From Qipengyuania_B thermophila (GTDB lineage Bacteria > Pseudomonadota > Alphaproteobacteria > Sphingomonadales > Sphingomonadaceae): 64,000 bases of DNA. Shown here piece by piece: positions 15,282 through 21,942 of this stretch (position 1 is its first letter; every line of letters starts with the position of its first letter). The stretch covers positions 1-64,000 of the forward strand of contig NZ_SDSI01000004.1 in NCBI RefSeq assembly GCF_004153605.1, written 5' to 3'. Both the position numbers and the translations under genes were made by a program. The notes beneath the pieces were generated by a model. That model was not told where the DNA came from, did not search any database, and saw only the letters and a program-made list of their open reading frames with translations.

Positions 15282-17270
15282 TCAGGCAGCCAGCTCGTGC
15301 GGGGTCTGGTTGGCGTCGCTGGCTCCCGAGTCATCGTCGGCGAGTGGCGACTCTGCCTCGGGCTCGCCAGAGGAAGAAGACGGGAAGCGCATGACCTCCG
15401 GCACCCAGGCAAGCGCACGCTCGCGCACCTCCGCCTCGGTGATGTAGGTCCCCGCAAAGACGCGCTCGGCGCTCGCCGCGAGATCGGCCTTCTTGACCGA
15501 GGCGAAGCGCGCGGAGAGCTCGGCCCCGCCGACATCGGCCAGCGCGTCGAGGATCACCTGTTTCGACACCCGGTCGAAGTAATTGGCGGCGGTGGGCCGC
15601 CACCACTGGGCAGTGTCGATCCCGATCAGGGAGCCGAGATGGTCCTGGAAGGCAATCCGCCGTTCCCCGGCCATATTGAGGCTCGCCTCGAGCGTGCGCG
15701 CGATGACGAAGCCGAGCCACGCGCCCCGGTCTTCCTCCGACAGCAGCCGGAACGCGTCGAAGCGTGCCGCGGCGTCCTCGCCGGAGCGCCAGCTCTCGTC
15801 GAGTCCGGTCCGGAGCTCGGCAAGCGCGGCGGTCGCGGGTGCATCCTTGGCCTCGAACCCGACGATCGGACCGGCCGGCGCGCTGCCCCGCAGCGTCGTT
15901 GCCGACCGCGAACGCCAGTCGTGCGTGTCGGCATCGGCGAGCGTGAACACCAGGAAGTCGAGTGCAAGGCCGGGGTCGGAAGCCACATGGAGCGCAAGCA
16001 CGTCGCGGCGCTGCATCGCGAGCTCGTCGACGAGCCGCTTCGACAGGGCCGACCGGCGTCGGCCTTCGCTGCCATCCCCGGCGACGACTTCGATCTCGTC
16101 GTCCCCCGCTTCTGCTTCGTCCTTGTGCTCGCCGTAGAACACCGGCTGGAGAACCGGGGTGCCGTCGCGCGAAAGCGTCAGGATCATTCCCGCCTCCGCC
16201 TTGAGTTCCGGCGCGAGCACGGGCGGCCGATTGCGGATGTCCTGGCACTCGCGCTCGATCGCCTCGATCGCCGCTTCGGCAGCCGCCACGACCTCCTCGG
16301 CGCTCTCCTCGTCTTCGAGGACCGCGGCGTGCTCGTCGTAGGAGGCGTCGAGCTCGTCGAGCCGGGCGATTTCCGCCTCGGTCAGCGGCGCAGGCTCTGC
16401 GGGGAGCCGCACGAGTCCGCCGACAAGGTCGTGGGTGGCGTAGGTGTCGAGGGTCGGCTTGACCCAGGCAAGCCCCTGCTCGGCGGCGACCGCGCTGGCG
16501 TGCTCTTCCATGCGCGCCTGGGCCAGGCTCTCGAGCAGGGCCACGTCCACCCAGGATTCGCTGTCGTCGTCATCGAACAGCTCGCGCTCGATGCGGCCGC
16601 CAGAGGCCAGATAGGCGTCGCGTCCGACGAGCCGGGCGCGCGGATCGCTGCCCCGGACCGTGCCCGACAGCACCATGCGCCGGATGCTGTCTGGGCTGGG
16701 AGCGTAATAGGCCGAGGTGACCTGCTCGAACACGCGCGCCTGGATCTCCTGGTCCGAAGTCGCGCCGAAGGCCTTCGCCATATCAAGCGTGATCTCGCCG
16801 GAGGCGAGGGCCTCGAAGACGATCGGCGCGAGCCGGGCGAGGCGCAGCCGGCCTTCGACGAAGCGGACGGTGAGGCCGAAGCGCCGCGCCACGTCCTCGC
16901 TGGACGCGCCGCCTTCGACGAGCGAGGCAAAGGCCTGTGCCTCGTCGGCCGGGTTCATGGCAAGACGGTGGAAGTTTTCGGCGAGGCTGGTCTCGACGGC
17001 CACCTCGTCGGCATCCTCGATCACCAGGCAGGTGACGGCATGGTCGCGCGGGAGCGTCTTGTCCGCGACAAGCTCGAGCATCGCGCGGCGGCGGCGTTCG
17101 CCGGCCTCGACCTCGAACTTGCCCTTGGCGGCTGGCCGCACGATGAGATTCTGCAGAAGGCCGCGCGCGGCGATGCTGGCTTTGAGTTCGGCGTCTGCGA
17201 CAGCATCGCTGTGGCGCCGGACATTGCGGGGCGACTGAACGAGCTTGTTCAGCGGGATCGTCTTGATCAT
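15282..17270 (-). CDS. ParB/RepB/Spo0J-like nuclease-domain protein
   Basis: A 662-residue ParB-like protein. The N-terminal ParB domain is clear: MIKTIPLNKLVQSPRNVRRHSD, ASIAARGLLQNLIVRP, EAGERRRRAMLEL and ETSLAENFHRLAMNPADEA. A helix-turn-helix-like segment follows (SSEDVARRFGLTVRFVEGRLRLARLAP). The C-terminal 450 residues are an acidic, helical extension typical of large plasmid/ICE ParB-like proteins. No ParA partner is visible in the window, so a classical partition role is uncertain. Such stand-alone ParB proteins may act in DNA maintenance or transcription. The ATG at 17270 follows AGGAGACGACCG. It is the first gene of the minus-strand maintenance block. Confidence 0.88.
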   Translation of the reverse strand: MIKTIPLNKLVQSPRNVRRHSDAVADAELKASIAARGLLQNLIVRPAAKGKFEVEAGERRRRAMLELVADKTLPRDHAVTCLVIEDADEVAVETSLAENFHRLAMNPADEAQAFASLVEGGASSEDVARRFGLTVRFVEGRLRLARLAPIVFEALASGEITLDMAKAFGATSDQEIQARVFEQVTSAYYAPSPDSIRRMVLSGTVRGSDPRARLVGRDAYLASGGRIERELFDDDDSESWVDVALLESLAQARMEEHASAVAAEQGLAWVKPTLDTYATHDLVGGLVRLPAEPAPLTEAEIARLDELDASYDEHAAVLEDEESAEEVVAAAEAAIEAIERECQDIRNRPPVLAPELKAEAGMILTLSRDGTPVLQPVFYGEHKDEAEAGDDEIEVVAGDGSEGRRRSALSKRLVDELAMQRRDVLALHVASDPGLALDFLVFTLADADTHDWRSRSATTLRGSAPAGPIVGFEAKDAPATAALAELRTGLDESWRSGEDAAARFDAFRLLSEEDRGAWLGFVIARTLEASLNMAGERRIAFQDHLGSLIGIDTAQWWRPTAANYFDRVSKQVILDALADVGGAELSARFASVKKADLAASAERVFAGTYITEAEVRERALAWVPEVMRFPSSSSGEPEAESPLADDDSGASDANQTPHELAA

Positions 17271-17425
17271 CGGTCGTCTCCTGACTGCGAGCCGGGCACG
17301 TCGACCATCGACGGCCAAATGGCTCGCTCAGGGCAGAGCTCTCTCTCCTCTCCTTGGCTGGTTTGTCGGGCTGTGATCCGGACCTTCGTTCACTGGCGGC
17401 CAGCGCGTGGTGCTCACGCCCTCCG

Positions 17426-18184
17426 TCAGGGATTGAAGCGCTCCAGGAGTGCATCGGCATGGTGCCGGGCATCTCCCGATGCGGGCCAGTTAGCGAGCCA
17501 CTCGCGGTAGCTCGCGCTGCGGAACTCGACCTCATCGCCATCCACAGCGGAGGCTAACGCCTCGATCTCTTTGCGATGGCGAGCGCGATCCTCGGCCGCG
17601 ATCGCATGGCCAGAACGCTCGGTGGGCTCGGCGAACAGGTAAAACAGCAGTGGCCGCTTTTTTACACGGTCGGCGTCGGTCACGAGGCCGTATGCATGTT
17701 TGATGAGCTGCGCGGCGTCGAGGTGCCGAAAGCTTAGTTCGCCGGACCGCAATTTGTCCCGAACGATGCCGTAACCCCGCATGTGATCACCCCAAACCGG
17801 CCTGTCGTAGGCGGCCGACAGCGAGACCTGCTTTTTGTCGCGGAAGGGTTCGAAGCGTTTTGATTCTATCCCTATCAGGTGGGTCGAAGTGAGAATGACC
17901 GCGTCGAGCCACGGGTGGCGTCCGGCGGACCAGGGAAAGCGGGCACAGTATTCCACCTCGACGGACTCGGCGGGACCGGCGTGGGCTGCCCCCGGCAACA
18001 ACGGACACCGCGAGGGCCGTTCAATGAACCAGCCGAACGCGTTGACCGCCAGTGCAGCCGAGCTTTCTTGGTGAGCGAGTTTGCCGGAAGCAACTTCGTT
18101 GCCTCCGGCCGCTGCGAGCCGATCGAGAACGTGCTGTCGAGGCACTCCGGGCAGGAAAAGATCATCCATGCCGGTTTCCGTCAT
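17426..18184 (-). CDS. PD-(D/E)XK nuclease-like protein A
   Basis: A 252-residue protein. A PD-(D/E)XK pattern is visible: Asp94 in PWLDAVILTS and Glu107-x-Lys109 in LIGIESKRFEPFRD, separated by two predicted beta strands (AVILTSTHLIGIESK), as in restriction-like nucleases. Other sequence: YDRPVWGDHMRGYGIVRDKL and HLDAAQLIKHAYGLVTDA. The ATG at 18184 lies inside the end of the upstream gene (23-base overlap), so translation is probably coupled. No methyltransferase is adjacent, and a DNA or RNA target is not known. It could belong to one of the putative restriction endonuclease families; I cannot assign which. Confidence 0.6.
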   Translation of the reverse strand: MTETGMDDLFLPGVPRQHVLDRLAAAGGNEVASGKLAHQESSAALAVNAFGWFIERPSRCPLLPGAAHAGPAESVEVEYCARFPWSAGRHPWLDAVILTSTHLIGIESKRFEPFRDKKQVSLSAAYDRPVWGDHMRGYGIVRDKLRSGELSFRHLDAAQLIKHAYGLVTDADRVKKRPLLFYLFAEPTERSGHAIAAEDRARHRKEIEALASAVDGDEVEFRSASYREWLANWPASGDARHHADALLERFNP

Positions 18185-18965
18185 GCAGCGGCCGCCGTTG
18201 CGAGAGCAGCTCCAGGAGCGTCGGGTCATCCGGCAAGGGCGGACGGGAAAGTTGAGGCGGGAGCACGTCAAAACCGAAGGACAAGCTGACACCGCATCGC
18301 TCCCCCAGCGAGCACACACCGTCGTTCAGCGAGGCCTCCAACGGCAGGAGATCGAAGGGGGCGTAGTATGGCGCGGGCGCCAGGACTCGAAAATCAACAT
18401 GTTTGGCCTCGAGCAGTACGGACGAACGCGCCGGCGGGTCTGCGCGCGCCAGCAGCCACGCGCTGGCATAGCCCAACAGTTCCACCGCCGCGTAGAGCGG
18501 GGTATCGCTTGCGATCTTGAGTTCAATAAGCTGGAAGCGGCGCTCACCGCTCCGGTACGCCAGATCAAGGGCGCGTCTTCCGTCCGCCGCCCCGGAGATC
18601 AGGCCGGAGGCGACAGGAATCTGGTTGGCCCAGTCAATCCGTCCGCCCCGCACGCACGCTCCAGCGATTGCTCGCTCAAGGACCACTTCCGGGCTGCGGT
18701 TTCGTTCGCCTATCTGCGGCTGGAGGGCCCATCGCCAATTTTGCCCCGAGCGGTTCTTATTACTGGCAGCGCGACCGGTGCTCCAATTCGATGAAACGAT
18801 CCGATGCACCAGCTCGGCCAGGTCGACGCCGGGGTCGAGCCTGAGCGATTGCAGAGCCGATCGATGACGCAGGCGCTTAATCCCGAGTGCATTGCAAGCT
18901 GCTGCCTCGACCCCGTCGATCAGGGATGTTGGAAGAAATGCGGCCGGTAGCGCTGATTGCGTCAT
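18162..18965 (-). CDS. PD-(D/E)XK nuclease-like protein B
   Basis: A 267-residue protein with a second PD-(D/E)XK pattern: an upstream Glu in VVLERAI (residue 98), Asp134 in RRALDLAYRSG and Glu148-Leu-Lys150 in FQLIELKIASD, followed by a helix (LYAAVELLGYASAWLL). The spacing and strand pattern match the family core. The N-terminal 90 residues are of unknown fold (AELVHRIVSSNWSTGRAASNKNR). The ATG is at 18963-18965. The 3' end overlaps the protein A gene by 23 bases. The two proteins are not obvious copies of each other; a heteromeric nuclease or a nuclease plus inactive partner is possible. It lies between the maintenance block and the ars operon. Confidence 0.6.
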   Translation of the reverse strand: MTQSALPAAFLPTSLIDGVEAAACNALGIKRLRHRSALQSLRLDPGVDLAELVHRIVSSNWSTGRAASNKNRSGQNWRWALQPQIGERNRSPEVVLERAIAGACVRGGRIDWANQIPVASGLISGAADGRRALDLAYRSGERRFQLIELKIASDTPLYAAVELLGYASAWLLARADPPARSSVLLEAKHVDFRVLAPAPYYAPFDLLPLEASLNDGVCSLGERCGVSLSFGFDVLPPQLSRPPLPDDPTLLELLSQRRPLHDGNRHG

Positions 18966-19033
18966 CCTGAGAAGTTATGCACGCTGCAAGGCAGCAAGAA
19001 AACTCCGCGAACTCCTGCGCGCTCTGGTGGGAG

Positions 19034-20107
19034 TCAGTCGGTGGCAAGCGTCTCCTCGCATTCGTACCAGCCGCGCGTGCGCTTCACGATGGCGACGACC
19101 GACAGCATGACAGGCACTTCCACAAGCACGCCGACGACCGTCGCCAGGGCTGCGCCCGATTGCAGGCCGAACAGGCTGATGGCCACGGCGACGGCTAGTT
19201 CGAAGAAGTTGCTGGCGCCGATCAGCGCGGCGGGCGCTGCCACGCACCAGGCGACACCGAAACGGCGGCTCAGCCAGTAAGCGAGCCCGGCGTTGAAGTA
19301 GACCTGGATCAGGATCGGCACGGCCAGCAGTGCGATGACGAGCGGTTGCGTGAGGATCGCCTCGCCCTGGAAGCCGAACAGCAGCACGAGCGTTGTGAGA
19401 AGCGCCACGAGCGACACTGGGCCGAGACGGCGGAGCAAGGCGTCGAGCGCCGGCTGGCCGCCGCTGGCGAGCCGGTGCCGGCGGATGAGCTGCGCGACAA
19501 TCACCGGCACGACGATGTAGAGCAGAACCGACAGCAGCAACGTGTCCCACGGTACGGTGATCGAGGCGACGCCGAGGAGCAGGCCGACCAAGGGCGCGAA
19601 GGCGAAGACCATGATGAGATCGTTCAGCGCCACCTGGCTCAGCGTATAATGGGGCTCGCCGTCGCACAGGTTTGACCAGACGAACACCATCGCCGTGCAG
19701 GGCGCCGCCGCGAGCAGGATTAGGCCGGCAATGTAGCTTTCGATCTGATCGGCGGGGAGCAGTGGGCGGAACAGCCAGCCGATGAACAAGGTGCCGAGCA
19801 GCGCCATCGAGAAGGGCTTCACCGCCCAGTTGATGAACAGGGTGACGCCTACGCCTCGCATATGCTGGCGGACCTGCCCCAGCGCGCCGAAGTCGATCTT
19901 CAGCAGCATCGGGATGATCATCAGCCAGACGAGGAGCGCGACGGGCAGGTTGACCCGCGCGACTTCCGCCTCGGCCACGGCGGCGAAGGCACCGGGCAGC
20001 ATCGCGCCGAGTGCGATCCCGACGACGATGCAGAGCGCCACCCACAGCGACAGGTAGCGTTCGAAGATGGTCATGGCAGGCTTGGTCGCCACCGCCAGGT
20101 CAGCCAT
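19034..20107 (-). CDS. acr3: ACR3-family arsenite efflux permease
   Basis: A 357-residue integral membrane protein with about ten hydrophobic segments. It expels arsenite across the inner membrane. ACR3 signatures are visible: the first helix after MTIFERYLSLWVALCIVVGIALG, LLVWLMIIPMLLKIDF, AAPCTAMVFVWSNLCDG with the essential Cys in the APCTAMVFVWS motif, and ALNDLIMVFAFAPLVG. The start overlaps the 3' end of arsC by eight bases, so it is the last gene of the arsR-arsI-arsC-acr3 operon. The length is normal for the family. Confidence 0.95.
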   Translation of the reverse strand: MADLAVATKPAMTIFERYLSLWVALCIVVGIALGAMLPGAFAAVAEAEVARVNLPVALLVWLMIIPMLLKIDFGALGQVRQHMRGVGVTLFINWAVKPFSMALLGTLFIGWLFRPLLPADQIESYIAGLILLAAAPCTAMVFVWSNLCDGEPHYTLSQVALNDLIMVFAFAPLVGLLLGVASITVPWDTLLLSVLLYIVVPVIVAQLIRRHRLASGGQPALDALLRRLGPVSLVALLTTLVLLFGFQGEAILTQPLVIALLAVPILIQVYFNAGLAYWLSRRFGVAWCVAAPAALIGASNFFELAVAVAISLFGLQSGAALATVVGVLVEVPVMLSVVAIVKRTRGWYECEETLATD

Positions 20108-20507
20108 TGGCGGGCACCACCTCGCCGTCTTCCTTGACGAAATCCGCTTCGAGCGGCCGGTCGAGGATCGACAGCACCTCCTCGGATGGGCGGCAGAGCT
20201 TGACGCCGTTCGGCCCGACGACGATCGGCCGGTTGATCAGGATCGGATGCGCCATCATCGCATCGACAAGCTGGTCGTCGGTGAGCGCCGGATCGTCCAG
20301 CCCCAGATCGGCATAGGGCGTGCCCTTCTGCCGCAGCAGGTCGCGTGGGCTGATCCCCATGCGGTCGACGAGAGAAACCAGCTCTTCCCGGCTCGGCGGC
20401 GTATCGAGATAATGGACCACCTGCGGCTCCGCGCCAGTGGCGCGGATCAGGGCCAGAGTGTTGCGAGACGTTCCGCAGGCGGGGTTGTGGTAGATGGTCA
20501 CGCTCAT
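20100..20507 (-). CDS. arsC: Glutaredoxin-coupled arsenate reductase ArsC
   Basis: A 135-residue ArsC that reduces arsenate to arsenite, the substrate of the downstream ACR3 pump. The active site is HNPACGTSRNTL with catalytic Cys11 and the following Arg. Other conserved parts are PPSREELVSLVDRMGISPRDLLRQKGTPYADLGL, MMAHPILINRPIVV (with the active-site Arg) and VKLCRPSEEVLSIL. The ATG at 20507 overlaps the stop of arsI in its correct C-terminal frame (TGA at 20506-20504), and its end overlaps acr3. The length fits the E. coli plasmid-type family. Confidence 0.95.
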   Translation of the reverse strand: MSVTIYHNPACGTSRNTLALIRATGAEPQVVHYLDTPPSREELVSLVDRMGISPRDLLRQKGTPYADLGLDDPALTDDQLVDAMMAHPILINRPIVVGPNGVKLCRPSEEVLSILDRPLEADFVKEDGEVVPANG

Positions 20508-20975
20508 TTGCAGAAGGCCACCTTTGGTGCCGGCATGGCGGGAGCGCAGCAGGCGTTCTCGGCGGCATTGTCGGACAGGGCAGCGAGCGCAGGGCTATCG
20601 CCATAGACGGTGGCCTCGCCATTCGTGAAGAAGGCATTCCCACACCACGCCGTCGGGATCGGCGATCCAGCTCTTTTCGGACTTGGCGTAGCAACAGGTG
20701 GTCGCGCCCTCTTCGAGCACAGGACGGTCGGCAGCCTTGAGGCGGCCATAGACCTCCGCAAGCTCCTCGTCGTTTTCGACCTGGATGCCGAGATGCTCGA
20801 TGCCCTTGGCGGCATGTTGGCCGGTCGAGATGGCGAAGTTCACGCGAGGATCGTCGAGCATCCACTTCGCGTAATCCGGCTTGACCACGGTCGGCTCGGC
20901 ACCGAACAGGGTCGAGTAGAAACCAATGGAGCGGTCGAGTTCGTTCACCCCGACGTGCACGTGCAGGCGCTTCAT
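20504..20975 (-). pseudogene. arsI: ArsI/CadI-type glyoxalase-fold gene with a one-base frameshift
   Basis: ArsI enzymes are Fe(II) dioxygenases of the vicinal-oxygen-chelate fold that break C-As bonds in organoarsenicals. The first frame encodes MKRLHVHVGVNELDRSIGFYSTLFG, the His in GIEHLGIQV and the paired cysteines in TTCCYAKSEKSW, through WIADPDGVVWE. The natural continuation (AFFTNGEATVYGDSPALAALSD, ending AMPAPKVAFCK) is in another frame. At about 20636 the minus strand reads TGGGAATGCC where TGGGAAGCC would keep the frame, so one extra T is present. The first frame otherwise ends at 20595. The correct terminal frame stops at 20504, overlapping arsC. A real recent mutation or a sequencing error are both possible. 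The catalytic core is upstream of the shift, so a shortened protein could still fold. Confidence 0.8.
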
Positions 20976-21319
20976 GCGGATTTCCTTTCAGACAGAGCGG
21001 TGTCGGTTGCGCAGGCGGCGGCAGTCCCGCAATCGGCGCCGGCGCAGCAATTCTCCATGAGGTAGGCGACGAGATCATTCATGGCGGCATAGTCGGCCCG
21101 GTAGATGATCGACCGGTGCCGCCTTTCCTGCCGCACCAGGCCAGCCTTGCTTAGCTGGGCGAGGTGGAAGGAAAGCGACGAGTTGGGGACGCCCAACGCT
21201 TCCGCGATCGCGCCGGCCGGCATTCCGTCTTCCCCAGCCTGGACGAGCAGCCGGAACAACGCGAGGCGATGTTCCTGAGCCAGTGCGCCCAAGGCGGAAA
21301 CTGCAAAATGTGAGTCCAT
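20972..21319 (-). CDS. arsR: ArsR-family arsenic-responsive repressor
   Basis: A 115-residue winged helix-turn-helix regulator. The recognition region is GAIAEALGVPNSSLSFHLAQLSKAGLVRQERRHRSIIYRADY. Likely arsenite-binding cysteines are the C-terminal cluster NCCAGADCGTAAAC, not the classical CVC in helix 3, so it belongs to a C-terminal-sensor subgroup. I chose the ATG at 21319; a TTG just upstream adds one residue only. The stop overlaps the start of arsI by four bases (20972-20975). It should bind the promoter region 21320-21395 and repress the operon without arsenite. Confidence 0.92.
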   Translation of the reverse strand: MDSHFAVSALGALAQEHRLALFRLLVQAGEDGMPAGAIAEALGVPNSSLSFHLAQLSKAGLVRQERRHRSIIYRADYAAMNDLVAYLMENCCAGADCGTAAACATDTALSERKSA

Positions 21320-21395
21320 CAAGTGTTCTCGTTTCGAGTCATGTAGAAATGACGGCTCGTGGTGCGAGAGTCAAATCATTTCCATCATCCTCGAA
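21320..21395. promoter_or_regulatory. Divergent promoter region of the ars operon
   Basis: This 76-base gap separates arsR (minus) from the GIY-YIG-like gene (plus). A short perfect inverted repeat, CTCG-TTT-CGAG (21328-21338), lies close to the arsR start and is a candidate ArsR operator. No convincing -35/-10 pair was identified. Confidence 0.4.
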
Positions 21396-21932
21396 ATGAG
21401 ACGGCCATATCCACTGGTCCCGGAGCGACTGAGGCGATACCTCCTCTCCATGCAGTTCACACGCCCGGTATTGGAGGCAGCCGGTTTCATCGGCTGGATC
21501 CCGTTTCCCGCCATCAGGGAAAGCGCCTGCCCTTCGTCGGGCGGAGTTTATGTAATCACCTACAGCTGTAGCGAACCGCCGACGTTCGCCGAGCAAAGCT
21601 GCGGAGGGTGGTTCAAGGGCAAGGATCCTACCGTGTCGCTGGCAGCACTTGGCGCCAATTGGGTCGATGATGCGGAGGTCGTCTACATCGGGAAGGCCGA
21701 CCGCCTAAAGCGCCGGCTCACGCAATTCGCAGATTTCGGCGCCGGGAAGCCCATCGGCCATTGGGGCGGGCGCCTGATCTGGCAGTTGCCACGCACCGAC
21801 CAGTTGCTGGTCGCGTGGCGGGAGACGCCCGGCAGGGTGCCGCTGGAAGTCGAGGGCGAGTTAATCGCAGCGTTCCGACGAGCGTACGGCAAGGCGCCTT
21901 TCGCGAACGACCCTCATCGGCTCGGCGCCTAG
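21396..21932 (+). CDS. GIY-YIG nuclease-like protein
   Basis: A protein of up to 178 residues with GIY-YIG features: GGVYVIT supplies the first strand (normally G-I-Y) and VVYIGKADRLKRRLTQF supplies the second motif (Y-I-G) with the following Arg. A late Glu (VEGELIAAFRRAYG) could be the metal ligand. Between the two motifs is an unusually long insert of about 45 residues with two cysteines (SCSEPPTFAEQSCGGWFKG). Translation may begin at the ATG at 21396 or, more naturally for the fold, at 21450 (MQFTRPVLEAAGF). It diverges from arsR and converges with the methylase-helicase gene. The target is unknown; a homing, repair or defence role would be a guess. Confidence 0.65.
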   Translation: MRRPYPLVPERLRRYLLSMQFTRPVLEAAGFIGWIPFPAIRESACPSSGGVYVITYSCSEPPTFAEQSCGGWFKGKDPTVSLAALGANWVDDAEVVYIGKADRLKRRLTQFADFGAGKPIGHWGGRLIWQLPRTDQLLVAWRETPGRVPLEVEGELIAAFRRAYGKAPFANDPHRLGA

Positions 21933-21942
21933 CTTGGCACGG

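Noticed and set aside
14979..17510. An 843-residue plus-strand frame
   Set aside because: It is antisense to ardC and the parB-like gene, both of which have family signatures and ribosome sites.
17426..18965. Calling the PD-(D/E)XK pair a restriction-modification system
   Set aside because: No methyltransferase gene is next to it. The only methyltransferase-like domain on the island is in the DarB-like fusion, which is a different unit.
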